The notes under the pieces were generated by a model. The model did not search any database. It was not told the origin of the DNA and was given only the letters and a program-made list of their open reading frames with translations. A stretch of DNA of 64,000 nt, taken from positions 1-64,000 of the forward strand of contig CANNZV010002293.1 in assembly GCA_947561585.1 (NCBI GenBank). The letters are read 5' to 3'. Both the position numbers and the translations under genes were made by a program. This stretch comes from Caprella mutica (taxonomy: Eukaryota; Arthropoda; Malacostraca; Amphipoda; Caprellidae). Of this stretch, positions 20,870-34,057 are shown in pieces. Numbering within the stretch: position 1 is the first letter of the stretch; each line of letters starts with the position of its first letter.

Positions 20870-22968
20870 TATTCCTATTTATTGATACTTTTCATGTACT
20901 TATTTTATTTTAAATTCACATAAACTCATTTTTTTTTAATTTCCGAATATTTAAATTCTCATATTCTCATCATTTAAGAATAGAAATTTTAATTTGAAGC
21001 AAGCTATTGTAGCTATTGTATTGTACGTATTATTATGATTCAACTTTTAAATTGTAAAATGAGTAAACTGTCAAAAAATTATCAGAATGACGCTTTTATT
21101 TATCTGTGTACATCCGGTGGCAATATTATTAGAATTGTAAATAAAAAGTATTCAACAGAAGATTTATTCCTGAAACCATTTAAATTATAAAAAGAATCAC
21201 TGCATAAAAATAGCATTTAATTTCATTCTGCATTCTATTAATTACATAAACTTTACAATGATTGTTGCTCAAATTTGCAATATACTGTACATAGCTACTA
21301 ATAATTAACACAAATTTCCCTAGAATTTAAATATAATATTTTTAATATTCACAGTTACATAAAACATATTGAGTGTTAAGTGAACATTTTTGAATGGCAC
21401 TCCACAAACTGTACAAATATTGTAAAACTATACTTGTCCAAAATAAACCTAAATTTATTAGTTCTTTAAAATCTTATATTAATTTTCTACAATTACATTT
21501 AATCCCTATATATCATGTACCATATATGTAGTACGACATTTGATAGCAATGTGAGGTATGATATTGAGGTAAACCTAGTAAAATGTTTCTGTAACTTTCT
21601 CTTATTCATTATAAATATAACAGGTCTTCAGTTTTCCCCCATCTCTCTGAATTCACGTCTTAGTTTTAATTAAACTCTCTTCTACCAAACATCAAAATTT
21701 CGATAACCGAAAGCAACAATCTCCATATTTATGACTTCAGTATGATTTTAATGATGGAAAATATATAATAGCGAATAAAAAGTAAATGATATACATTTTT
21801 CTACAGTGAAGTATGAATCTAATATTTTTTAAAGAATTTTCACTCACAGCTTCTTGAGTGCCAATAAGATGGGTAAAGTCTTGCTACGAGAGAGTGTTCT
21901 ATTCACCTATAAGACTCTTGGTACACAAAGACCACTAATTTTATTATATATTCCCGAATTATTTAGCATATCATTTCGAGGTTCACATCGAGAGCTTTTA
22001 AAGATAAATGAGGAATAAAAACAAATGTTTTGTTTATCGTAAATCAATTTTTATTAACTGCTAAACAATTTTTTCAAATTGCTTACTGTTGAGCTATATA
22101 AAAGGGTTTACTAACTTTATGGTACTACTAACTTATACTTGAATAAATTCATTATTTTTTTTGGAATGCACTTTGCATGAGATATGAAGGAGATGCACAA
22201 GAATTGTCCATGACGTACTTAAGAATCGCCCCATCTAAAAAAAATCATATGCGCTTCTATTTCTCCAGCGATTTTTTTAGTAGTAAATTGATTCATTCTT
22301 GACAATGAAGGTTGGTGATATTAATACGCTTCTCTACGTTAATTTAAGGCTATTATAGTCCAGCCCTCTCCTCGTTTGCTGATAATAACTTCTTACTGAA
22401 CAAAAAAAAAATCGCTATTGTCCCGGAATATTCACACAATTTAGCGCTGTCCGTCCGTTCAATATCCATCAATCGCGCCATGCAGCTCCATCTTCATTGT
22501 TAGCAGGGATAAATATTAGAAGCCTCAGCTGGTGGCTTTAACACTGTACGAATACAATACTATTTCCATATACATTTAAAATACAAGTTAATTCACTCTA
22601 ATTACCCGAATTTTGATTTCAGGGTATCGCTTTGATGACAACTGTATACGATGACGTCACATATAAAAAATACCTCACTACGATTTCACACTAGTATGTT
22701 TTTGTTTGTTAAACTGTTTGCTAAATGAATAATATTATTGATTGTATGACAAAAGTGAAAATAAAAACATTATTGGGAATAATTAAAATTGCAATCTCCT
22801 AATTTAATTTCATGCAAGCATTTTTGAAAATAAAACTGTTTACTTTTTCAATAAGGAAGAAGTACATATGAGAATATTGAATATTTCTAACTTTTGAAGG
22901 ACTATTTTTTCAAATAAAAGGAACTGAAATAACATTACACTTGATGACTTGTATTCTTAGAGCACATA
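20870..22968. other. AT-rich non-coding stretch
   Basis: No gene or clear repeat is seen, apart from a roughly 40-base match near 21347-21390 to 3449-3490. Confidence 0.4.
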
Positions 22969-23339
22969 CCTTCGCCGCCACTTATAAATGACCTTGATCA
23001 ATGATCATACAATAATCCTTGAGTTTTAAATGATATTGACCTTATAACTGTCCGCTCCCAAAACCAGAAAAACTGGTTCTGGGTAATGATCAATCGTCCC
23101 ACAAAATTTCAGACAATTTGGTTGAATGCTTTTTGAGGAAATGGAAAAATAATTTATTAGTTATAAATGAACTTGACCTTTCACTTCATCGTTTCCAAAA
23201 TCATATTATATGGTTCCTGGACATTGACCAATCGGCCTAACAAATTACAAGCAATTTAGTTGATCGATTTTGAGTCCTGCAAATAACAAGATGACAACGA
23301 ATGCCTCCTAAAACATAACTCCTCTGCAATTGGCAAAGG
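22969..23339. mobile_element. 371-bp MITE-like repeat with TA duplication
   Basis: The ends CCTTCGCCGCCA and AATTGGCAAAGG are imperfect inverted copies flanked by TA on both sides. Inside, related phrases (ATAAATGA-CTTGACC, ATGATCAATCGTCCCACAAA and GACCAATCGGCCTAACAAAT) recur twice, so the body is an old internal duplication. It is non-coding. Confidence 0.55.
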
Positions 23340-24957
23340 TATTAAATTAGTAGATAATTAAATATTACATAACTATGCCTTTCTAGATATTAAAAAACTT
23401 TATAGACACAAGTATCATTCACATATTTACATTCAGTAACAACGGGAAAATAAAGAAAATAAACAAAAGAGCGAGCGCTACCCGAGTGAAGAGCCAACTA
23501 GGTGTATATATTCACCTGTACTACAGGTGGATATTTTCCTTCGTGTGCTTGCTCATTGAATCACAGGTTGAAATCTAAATCTAACTTCAGTATCAATTGA
23601 GTTCTGGTGTGAGGTGCTGTGTTGTGTGTCGGTGGTGTCGACCTTATGGTCGAAAATTTGAAAAGTGTTCAATTGTAGTAATTTGATAATTTCACTGAAA
23701 AGAAGTGTTATCTGCTAATAAATATGATGGTATTCATTCACGGTTTGTGTTTTTTATAGTTATACTGGCATATATCTAAGATGTTATTCAAATTTTGAAA
23801 TTGGAGGATGTCGTCAGCAGTTTAAGAAAATCTCCATCTTTTATATTTTCACCTAGTTTAATGTAGTTCCCATTGAAATTCATGATAACTTTTATGTAAG
23901 TTTTTTAATATTTATTTTATTCAATGCTTCCGATATTCATAATAGTAGAATAAACGAAATTACATGAGTTTTAAGTATAAACTGTCTGGAGTAAATATAT
24001 TTATTTTTATATATGATTTAAGCCAACGTCTCGGACATTATTATGAATAGGGTAATAAATAGTTGACAAGTGATATACACTTATCGCTCTTTAAATCTTT
24101 CGTATATGATAATTATTGTGGAAAAATAAATTGAAGTTACGCTAATATACACCTTATAATCACGATGAGTGATGAGAAATGATGTAAAATAACTGTGATT
24201 AGATTATAGCTATAGGAAGAATCCTAAATTGTAACGAGAGTCTCTTCATTTTTGAACTCTCAATCATTGGACAGTGGTAAACTTTTAAAGAAAGTATAAA
24301 TTGGTATGGAAAATAAAAAATATTATAGTTGAGACTCAGGATAGCTTAGGGATATCGTAGAGTGAATCTGAGCACCGGAATAGGATTTTTAATATGCACA
24401 CTTATATTACATGATGTTAGTTGTTATGAAAATTGAAATTGGCAATTTGAACTACTTAAGTTGGACGAAATAAAAGAAAATATCTGCTCTTCCATGAAAT
24501 TATTATTAGCACAGCTCTCGTAGAAGAGTTTTTGCGCTAACGGTATTCTTATTTTGAAGGTGCTCATTTCGCTTGTATATAGTGATGTTGGGAGACGTGG
24601 CTTTACGATTTGCTCTAATAATTCGATATAGAGTCTGATGGTAACTCTCAAACATTTTCATCTTTTGGTTAGAAATTTAAGTACATCGTGCTTATGAAAA
24701 AAATAAGCTTACATCGATTATTAAGTGAATTTAGATCACAAATCTATTGTCTTATTCTTATTGAAATCATATGTTTGTATAAAACTCTTACATACAGTAT
24801 AATCATATCAGAGACGTAAATAATTGATGTTTGTGAATAATTAAGTTTATTTTTGTATAATTCAGATCGACCATGCAGCTTATTAAAAACAATTCATATA
24901 TAATGATTTTTTCACATACATTATAATTAAATGTTGTACCTCATTATACGAAATACC
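23340..24957. other. Non-coding stretch, nothing recognised
   Basis: A small hairpin-like phrase, CACCTGTACTACAGGTG, lies near 23515. A 75-codon minus-strand frame at 24424-24651 has no recognisable domain. Otherwise the sequence is AT-rich with no structure seen. Confidence 0.4.
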
Positions 24958-26242
24958 TTCTCTGATAGTACATCATCACCGTGACTCTTTTCTCTAATAG
25001 TACATCATCACAGTGACTCTTTTCTCTAATAGTACATCATCACAGTGACTCTTTTCTATGATAGTACATAATCACAGTGACTCTTTTCTCTGATAGTACA
25101 TCATCACAGTGACTCTTTTCTCTGATAGTACATCATCACAGTGACTCTTTTCTCTGATAGTACATCATCACAGTGACTCTTTTCTCTAATAGTACATCAT
25201 CACAGTGACTCTATTCTCTGATAGTACATCATCACAGTGACTCTTTCCTCTGATAGTACATCATCACAGTGACTCTTTTCTCTGATAGTACATCATCACA
25301 GTGACTCTTTTCTCTGATAATACATCATCACAGTGACTCTTTTCTCTAATAGTGCATCATCACAGTGACTCTATTCTCTGATAGTACATCATCACAGTGA
25401 CTCTATTCTCTGATAGTACATCATCACACTGACTCTTTTCTCTGATAGTACATCATCACAGTGACTCTTTTCTCTGATAGTACATCATCACAGTGACTCT
25501 TTTCTCTGATAGTACATCATCACAGTGACTCTTTTCTCTGATAGTACATCATCACAGTGACTCTTTTCTCTAATAGTACATCATCACAGTGACTCTATTC
25601 TCTGATAGTACATCATCACAGTGACTCTTTCCTCTGATAGTACATCATCACAGTGACTCTTTTCTCTGATAGTACATCATCACAGTGACTCTTTTCTCTG
25701 ATAATACATCATCACAGTGACTCTTTTCTCTAATAGTACATCATCACAGTGACTCTATTCTCTGATAGTACATCATCACAGTGACTCTATTCTCTGATAG
25801 TACATCATCACACTGACTCTTTTCTCTGATAGTACATCATCACAGTGACTCTTTTCTCTGATAGTACATCATCACAGTGACTCTTTTCTCTGATAGTACA
25901 TCATCACAGTGACTCTTTTCTCTGATAGTACATCATCACAGTAACTCTTTTCTCTGATAGTACATCATCACAGTGACTCTTTTCTCTGATAGTACATCAT
26001 CACAGCGTCTCTTTTCTCTGATATTACATCATCACAGTGACTCTTTTTTCTGATAGTACATCACCACAGTGACTCTTTTCTCTGATAGTACATCATCACA
26101 GTGACTCTTTTCTCTGATAGTACATCATCACAGTGACTCTTTCCTCTGATAGTACATCATCACAGTGACTCTTTTCTCTGATAGTACATCATCACAGTGA
26201 CTCTTTTCTCTGATAGTACATCATCACAGTGACTCTATTCTC
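24958..26242 (+). repeat. 32-bp minisatellite, about 40 copies
   Basis: The unit is TAGTACATCATCACAGTGAC followed by TCTTTTCTCTGA. Most copies differ by only one or two bases. Marker variants (GATAATAC at 25316 and 25700; CACACTGAC at 25425 and 25809; TTTCCTC units) recur exactly 384 bases apart, that is 12 units, showing a higher-order duplication. There is no long reading frame through it. Confidence 0.95.
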
Positions 26243-26897
26243 ATATCTGTTCTTGCGTGCTTTCTATCGTATTTCTTAACAATTCTTTTGATAGTAGTTA
26301 AAAGTGATTAACTACTAATTGTCTGGATAATATGTTCACTCTCAATAATTCAGGTTACTCGTATTTTTAGTCACACTAAACATATAAAGTTATAGTGTTG
26401 CACATTAAATATATGATGCAGATACTTTCTTATACCAAGAATTATGTTCAAATTATGTTGAATGTTTTAGTGAAATTTATTGTACTGTGTTAACATTGAT
26501 AATGAATCCTTACATAAAAATTATTGTTCTACTTCATAGTAAATTAAACCATAAAGTTCGTGAGATCTAATTGTTTTAGTCACTTCTACCTCAATTATTT
26601 ATGATGTGATAACGACTTTGTATTGAATTGATTTTTATTAGTAATAATTTAATTTCTTAATAACTGTACCGTCGTATTTTTTCTCCTCTCTGAAACACTT
26701 TTGAATATTCTATCATTTCATGACTTCGGGTTCCATGTTGAAATTAATAAATAATAAAGTTTTACTTTTATTTTATGCATTGTTATTGAGAATTTCTCTT
26801 AAAATTTGAATAATGTTAAGATGTTTTTCAATCGAATTGTGAATAATAAATTGTCTTTGAATATTCTAAGGCAATTTATTTTAAGAAAGTAAAATCT
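26243..26897. other. AT-rich non-coding stretch
   Basis: No feature recognised between the minisatellite and the left arm of the large inverted-repeat segment. Confidence 0.4.
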
Positions 26898-27267
26898 ATT
26901 ACCCTAGCAACACAAAATTATTGTGGGCAAAGGGTGAAAAATCGTATTGATACTGTGTGGTTTTTTACAAAATGGGCCAACATGGTGATAGCATGGGCTG
27001 TTATGTTGAAACCCTCTTGGCCCAAGATGTTGCCAATATGTTAATCAAGTTTCAGCCATATAATGTTGATACGCTATATTGTAATTAGATTGGGCTAATA
27101 TGACAATTCAATGAAATTGTTTCGCCACTTTGAACCAACATTCTCACAAGGTAACATTCCATGAGAATGGAAAACCACATTATCCCCATGTAATATCTAG
27201 GCTACTTTTAAGTCTGCCATCTCTTAACCATCTAACCATCTAGTACCCATGATGGCACGGTTCTAGG

Positions 27268-28012
27268 TCAATTTGCCGAAAACACATTCGCCGAAAGCAA
27301 ATTCACCGAAAACACATTCGCCGAAAACATCTTCGCCGAAAACACATTCGCCGCACGACACATTCGCCGAACGACACTTTCGCCGAAAAATATGATTATT
27401 TTAAAAAGGTAATCAAATGTATCTCATATGTCCAGATGAAATTACGTATAAGTGAACTTACAAATAAGTGTATAAATTACTTTACAATACTCTACATAAT
27501 TATTGGTTAAACTTTATGGAATTTACGTTATTTTAATTAACTCATATAATGTTATTGCTGCATTATTTGTGTCAGTTTATTAACTTTATGTTAATGCAAT
27601 TTTCTGTGTACAATTATCAGTTACAAAAGAAAATGAATTTCCACAGATTTATTTCTAGGTTTTAAGAATATTCATTTACTATTACCTTCATAAAATATTG
27701 ACAATATGGTGAAATATATTGAAGTACAAAAAGGAAGTCAAAATCTATTTTGTTCAGCAACTCCTTTTTAAAAGAATGAAAAGTTTATGTCAGAATAAAT
27801 GGATTAAATATCTCTAAATCTTCAATTTTCGAGATTGAATATCTCGAAAACCTAGAAATAAATCTGTTTTATTAACTTCCTTTGTGTACTCAAGCACATG
27901 TCTCCATATTGTCAATATTTTATAAAAGGAATAGTTTTATGTAAGTTCATCTACATATAATTTCATCTGGACATATGAGATAAATTTGTTTACCTTTTCA
28001 AATAATCAAATC
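27268..28012. mobile_element. Foldback element with GCCGAAAACA 15-bp iterons on one end
   Basis: Eight 15-16 base units (CATTCGCCGAAAACA type) occupy 27268-27392. The next sequence (TAATCAAATGTATCTCATAT) reappears inverted near 27965-28012, and CAGATTTATTTCTAGG faces CCTAGAAATAAATCTG in the middle. The right end lacks an iteron array, so the element is truncated there or was rearranged. No coding sequence. Confidence 0.75.
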
Positions 28013-28325
28013 AAGAAATTATGTTTATTTATCTTATAATAATCAAAATAAACAATGTCATTGTGAATAAATGCCGAACATTATCTACGGGTATATTTTC
28101 ATAATATATAATTTAATTATTTTCGCTTATTCTTCTTGATTTAGGATCTATTTAATATTCGAGAGTAAATGGTCTAATTCGTAGATAAATCCTTCAACTG
28201 ATATGACTAGGGATTTTAATCCAATTTTCTATAGGTTCCTAATCAATAATCTTCTTATTCATAATATATTGACAGTGCAAGAAATCCTACAAAGCATTTC
28301 TCAAATTAGATTTCGAGAGTATAAT

Positions 28326-28498
28326 ATGTTGCTCCATAACATCAATTGAGGACTCCATCTTAATTAGTAGGAGTAGGAGAGTAGGTTGCTCCATAACATC
28401 AATTGAGGACTCCATCTCAATTAATAGGAGTAGGAGAGTAGGTTGCTCCATAACATCAATTAAGGACTCCATCTCAATTAGTAGGAGTCTGAAGGACT
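28326..28498 (+). repeat. 57-bp tandem repeat, three copies
   Basis: Three copies of a unit containing TTGCTCCATAACATCAATTG, AGGACTCCATCTCAATTA and GTAGGAGTAGGAGAGTAG. The last copy is diverged at its end. The unit length is a multiple of three, so a 73-codon minus-strand frame runs through it; this frame shows no domain and is probably a by-product. Confidence 0.8.
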
Positions 28499-28594
28499 GC
28501 TTCTCCATTCTAAGATCTGCTCCTAATCTCCGTAATCAAATCCTGAGGAGAAATCAAAGGACTGAACCCTGACATTGTGATGCGAGAGTACCTA

Positions 28595-29955
28595 CAAATG
28601 AGGGTAATGTAAATGAGGGTAATGTAAATGAGTTTAATGTAAATGAGGGTATTGTAAATGAGTGTATTGTAAATGAGGGTATTGTAAATGAGGGTAATGT
28701 AAATGAGTGTACTGTAAATGAGGGTATTGTAAATGAGTGTATTGTAAATGAGTGTATTGTAAATGAGTGTATTGTAAATGAGGGTAATGTAAATGAGGGT
28801 ATTGTAAATGAGGGTAATGTAAATGAGTGTACTGTAAATGAGAGAATTGTAAATGAGTGTACTGTAAATGAGGGTATTGTAAATGAGGGTATTGTAAATG
28901 AGGGTATTGTAAATGAGGGTATTGTAAATGAGGGTATTGTAAATGAGTGTACTGTAAATGAGGGCATTGTAAATGAGTGTACTGTAAATGAGGGTATTGT
29001 AAATGAGGGTATTGTAAATGAGGGTAATGTAAATGAGGGTATTGTAAATTAGGGTATTGTAAATGAGGGTAATTTAATTGAGTGTACTGTAAATGAAGGC
29101 ATTGTAAATGAGTGTACTGTAAATGACGGTATTGTAAATGAGGGTAATGTAAATAAGGGTAATGTAAATGAGGATATTGTAAATAAGTGTACTGTAAATG
29201 AGGGTATTGTAAATGAGGGTATTGTAAATGAGGGTATTGTAAATGAGGGTATTGTAAATGAGGGTATTGTAAATGAGGGTAATGTAAATGAGGGTATTGT
29301 AAATGAGGGTATTGTAAATGAGGGTAATGTAAATGAGGGTATTGTAAATTAGGGTATTGTAAATGAGGGCATTGTAAATGAGTGTACTGTAAATGAGAGT
29401 ATTGTAAATGAGGGTAATGTAAATGAGGGTATTGTAAATGAGGGTATTGTAAATGAGGGTAATGTAAATGAGTGTACTGTAAATGAGGGCATTGTAAATG
29501 AGTGTACTGTAAATGAGTGTACTGTAAATGAGTGTACTGTAAATGAGGGTATTGTAAATGAGTGTACTGTAAATGAGGATATTGTAAATGAGGGTAATGT
29601 AAATGAGGGTATTGTAAATGAGGGCAATGTAAATGAGTGTACTGTAAATGAGGGTATTGTTAATGAGGGTAATGTAAATGAGGGTATTGTAAATGAGGGC
29701 AATGTAAATGAGTGTACTGTAAATGAGGGTATTGTAAATGAGGGTATTGTAAATGAGGGTATTGTAAATGAGGGTATTGTAAATGAGGGCAATGTAAATG
29801 AGTGTACTGTAAATGAGGGTATTGTAAATGAGGGTATTGTAATTGAGGGTATTGTAAATGAGGGTATTGTAAATGAGTGTATTGTAAATGAGTGTATTGT
29901 AAATGAGGGTATTGTAAATGAGTGTATTGTAAATGAGGGTATTGTAAATGAGGGT
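28595..29955 (+). repeat. 15-bp minisatellite, about 90 copies
   Basis: The unit is ATTGTAAATGAGGGT. Nearly all variation falls at two places: ATT/AAT/ACT at the start and GGT/TGT/GGC at the end. Because the unit is five codons long, minus-strand frames of 137 and 147 codons read as PSFTI/HSFTV pentapeptides; they carry stops in some units and have no flanking exon signals, so I do not call them genes. Confidence 0.95.
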
Positions 29956-32870
29956 TATATTATAATATATGATTACCTACCACATTTACACCATTGAACT
30001 GCTGACCTCGATGTTACTTTAGTTAATTTCTGTTCGATAATATCTCACGTTAATTATTATGTACTAGCTTGAAGCCTTTAATTGGAAATCAATTAATGGG
30101 AAGACCAGTGATTTATTCACAAGTTTCTCTTTGGAGCTATAAAATAATGGAGTTTTACGATATATAAATGCATGGTATAAATAATATGGACTTTAATATT
30201 TAGTAGCTATATCATTTAAATTAAAGAGTGTTTTAGATGCAATTTTCACTTCTATACAATTTTACTTACAGAATTTATTTATTAACTATTAGCTACATGT
30301 TAATTTCCTTCCCACAAAGATTTGACAAAAAGTGTTTTTAATTCATATTTATATGAGAATAATTATTTTTAGTTTTATTTATATATAATGAGATTATTTT
30401 AATTGTTCTTATTTATAATGCTTTATACGAAAATACCAGAGCAGAAAATGTGCCATTATGGAACTGAATACCACAAACTCTAATTGGTATTTATTGAATC
30501 AATATACAATCATTTATTGAAAGAATTTTAATTGGACAAAAGATAGTAATGAATCAATTAACGGATGATTATTTTACCCTATAAATGATCAGATGGGGAA
30601 CTTTAATTATCTTATTATTTTTTTTTAACTTTTTTTTATGAATAATGTTCTCTTTTATGAATAATGTTTACATAGAGTGTATAATAGCACTCATTGTGTG
30701 AAATTAATTTTATTTTTATCTTATTCACAATGGATATTCTTCAATGATCTTCAGTAAATTCATTTCATACAATGAACATTTCTTTTTTCCTTGCATTAAA
30801 TTGTAAGGAAAAATACACATTCATTAATTAATTCTCCATTGTTATATGCCTACAAATATTATTGTTACTGTCACATATCTGATGGTTTGAAAGTAATTTA
30901 ACAACACATAAATAATTATAATAGGACTACTTATGCGCTGGAATTTAATCTGGAATTCATTAATGTTTAAGGTTCGATACAATGTTCATTTTCTTTATAT
31001 AAAGTTTTCTTTATCATATTTATAATAGTCTGGTATAGTATAAAGGCATATAATGAAAAAAAAATTAGCAAACCTTTTTCTCTGGAAAAATATCTGATAA
31101 CATTTTATTTATTTAAGTTACAAATTCCTACCTATCAATAATATAATCTCTCTGTAACAAACTCTACACAGTCTATTTGTATTTACATTTCCAGGTAATA
31201 TTAGAGTCCAAATACATAATGGATTATTAATCCTAACAATATCCTGCTATGTATTGCCACTTCTGATATCAATACATGGAAAGTAAATGGTTGAGAATAA
31301 TCCTTTTCCATGCAATATTCACGCAAAATCTAGCTAGAAAAAGGGTAACAGGTTAGAGTTAATATTTAACTATATATTTATTTCATTGTTTAATATAAAT
31401 TCAGATAAATTAAATTCTTCTTCTTATAATGAAGAGTTAAGAATGAATTCAAAATGTTTGAAAATGTTACTTTTGGTAAATGATTATAAATTCAAATTGT
31501 ATTAACTGTCTAGGTGTGTAATTGTGATAAGGTATGAAATTCTCAAAGATTGCCAATCTGTCCAAATATTTAAACAATTCTACAAAATAATTTTTGGAAG
31601 TATTTTGATGAAGTTTTAAACTTAAAATAAATTGATTTACCTATTGAGATAAAACTTCGTATTGAAACGAATAATAATTGTGTACTCTTTATTATGATCA
31701 TACGAATTAGATAGCATTCATTAACTTGAATTGTTCTATGCAGAGTAGTAGAAAGTTATAGCGGGCCCATAGAAGATCAAGTGGGCAGCTTCTTTCTCTC
31801 CTGTCTCCAGAGTATAACTTTCTCCCTGGCTAGCAGCTCTGGCTACAGCAGATCTAAGGCCTGTATTCAAAGGGAAGTAGAATTGGATCAGCAAAGACAG
31901 AGAATAAAAATTGGTATTTGGATCAGACAATTTTAAGATGTATTTTAATGTGCGACATTTGCTTTATAGATGAAATATATATCTATAACTGTTATTTAAT
32001 TATTTCTGATTAATAGTTACTTCTTGTTTCGTATATTTGAAAATCGATTGAATTACAAAATTATAAAAATATATACATAGATTAACGAAATCTGATACGA
32101 TTTTATTTTTTAAAATTATAATTAATATTCTAATAACAATTGATGTAAATATTTTTTAAGTACATCAGTTACAAGCACATCGTTGTTATAAATAGCCTAT
32201 ATTAAACTTGTTTTAATTTGCTTTTATACTACAACTTCTCTAGCTAAAGTATATTTCCAGAACATGTTGACCAAGCTTCTCATTTAATGGACATTATTTA
32301 CGTTAGTCCAATTTATTTTCCTTCCGACTGAAATCATAACATGGTATAACATCTTATTTCAAATGTTAAGATGTTTGCTTATATATAGGATATCTTAGAG
32401 TATTTATTTATATAGTAGATAATTAGTTTACTATTTGTAAATAATCTAGTTCTCTGTAACGTTATATAGCGTAAAACTTATGATTTTCGGTTTGTTTAAA
32501 CATATGGATATTAACTACATTATTTCTAGGTAAATTAGATTTTACAGCTACTCATAATTACTATAATTACCTTATTTATTTGTGGGATTCATTAAAAATT
32601 ATATACCTAAAGATTACCTAAATTACCTGAAGAACTAATAAGAATGCCTTCTTTACTTTCAGTAATTGAAGAGAAGATTTTCAAAATAATCACTAATCAC
32701 TTCATCGACAGAATATTATCACTTCGTATGTTGGTTAACTGATTATAGATTACCAATATTGAGTGTCATTATATCATCTATAACGAGTGATGTTTATATT
32801 TTGATCTAATAAGTTATTGGTTTACAATACCGAGTTGTTCCTTAACAAGTAATAGTATCTCCGTAAGTAC
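29956..32870. other. AT-rich non-coding stretch
   Basis: A more GC-rich island at about 31740-31900 overlaps a 64-codon minus-strand frame with no recognisable domain. No other structure is seen. Confidence 0.4.
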
Positions 32871-32873
32871 AAT

Positions 32874-32948
32874 GTTGAACAACAATGGATCTCTTCAGCA
32901 ACTTCTCCTCTATTGACTTTGGTATATATGAGTTATTCAGTACCGTAT
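32874..32948 (+). repeat. Solo copy of the 70-bp terminal repeat
   Basis: AACAACAATGGATCTCTTCA and GCAACTTCTCCTCTATTGAC match the inverted ends of the 37759-41847 unit in the left-end orientation. No matching right end was found for this copy. Confidence 0.65.
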
Positions 32949-33221
32949 TTTATATACACTAGCTACACAGTATTAATTATAAATTCGTGTTCCGTTTAAT
33001 GTTCATAATGGATTGCAGCCTAAATTGCAACTAAAAACCATATAAAGTTATGTAGAAGTGAATCAATATATTTTGAAATAATGTAGATATACAGTATGTT
33101 TCAACATTTTTGAGATTTTTCAATGGATTTAAATTCATAGCTATACTGACGAAAAAAAATAATAAAAAATGAATTATTCAGGGAGAGTGGATTATAAATG
33201 ATTAATAACAAGAAATAGATA

Positions 33222-33497
33222 TTATAGAAGGTGCTGGAAGAGGCCTCCATTTCGCTGCACACAGAGATTCACTCGCTTCAAAACATTAAGTGCTACACTC
33301 TGAAGGACATTATCGCGATGTTCTTCTGAAAATCTCTTCAAAACATTAATAAGTTCGTCCACTGTAATTGGTTTTGCCGAATACACTTTTTTTTGAGCTA
33401 AGGCACAATAATGAAAATCCAAAGGATTCAAATCTGGAGAATGCATTTGCCACGCAATCTGTGTCCCACGGCTGATGACTCTGCCTCCAAATAACTG
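33222..33497 (-). pseudogene. Mariner-type transposase C-terminal remnant
   Basis: The minus frame reads QLFGGRVISRGTQIAWQ, then SPDLNPLDFH, and ends in a NGGLFQHLL-type tail. In mariner-family transposases the block GRGGPI.W..RSPDL.PLDF..WG holds the last catalytic acidic residue, and the C-terminus has a similar G..F.HLL. The frame opens at a stop just upstream and the N-terminal two-thirds are absent. The WG usually found after PLDF is also lost (HYCAL here). It is inactive. Confidence 0.8.
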
Positions 33498-33499
33498 TT

Positions 33500-34057
33500 A
33501 ATGATATTAAAACCTTCCATTTTGATAATTGATAATAATGATAAAATTGTGTATCGTATTTATTGCTTCTTAAATTGAATATTTTATTTTATAATCTTCT
33601 TCTTCATTTCAATCATTCTTCATTTCCTTTTTCTCTCCATCTGCATCTCATGACTGTAAAGAGGTAATGCAATGACTTCAATTGACTCATTAAATGCATC
33701 AGTATCAGGTTGCGTGCAAAATAGGGTCCGTTCCAAAGGATCTCAGTCTCCAAATTACCTGACATCATCTTCATGTTGAAGGAGTTCATCCTCAATCATA
33801 TCGGAATTAAACCATACAAATTTATAGAACTTTAGAGATTAAAACAACTAATAAACTGTTGATTATTAAATATTAGTTATTTATTTGCATTAGTTCTTGA
33901 AATGCGTCTTCCCTTAAAGTTATTCTCGTACCACTACGTTTTCCCCGTACTCCACTTCACCGTTCAATACGTGATAAAAACTGTGTCTTTATTAAAATAA
34001 ATGTTTAAACTAAGACAGGTAACACCCACATCCCTAGTTTTTTATTCATGTCACACA
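33500..34057. other. Non-coding stretch with a protein-like broken segment
   Basis: Minus-strand sequence near 33610-33790 reads as short protein-like pieces (for example LFCTQPDTDAF) broken by stops. I cannot name a family; it may be a decayed coding remnant. Confidence 0.25.

Noticed and set aside
28554..29792. Minus-strand frames of 137 and 147 codons made of PSFTI/HSFTV pentapeptides
   Set aside because: They are by-products of the 15-bp minisatellite, and stops occur wherever a unit is mutated. No signal peptide, splice site or flanking domain.
28595..29955. CRISPR array
   Set aside because: Units are contiguous with no unique spacers, there are no cas genes, and the genome is eukaryotic in character. 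The same holds for the 32-bp and 24-bp arrays.
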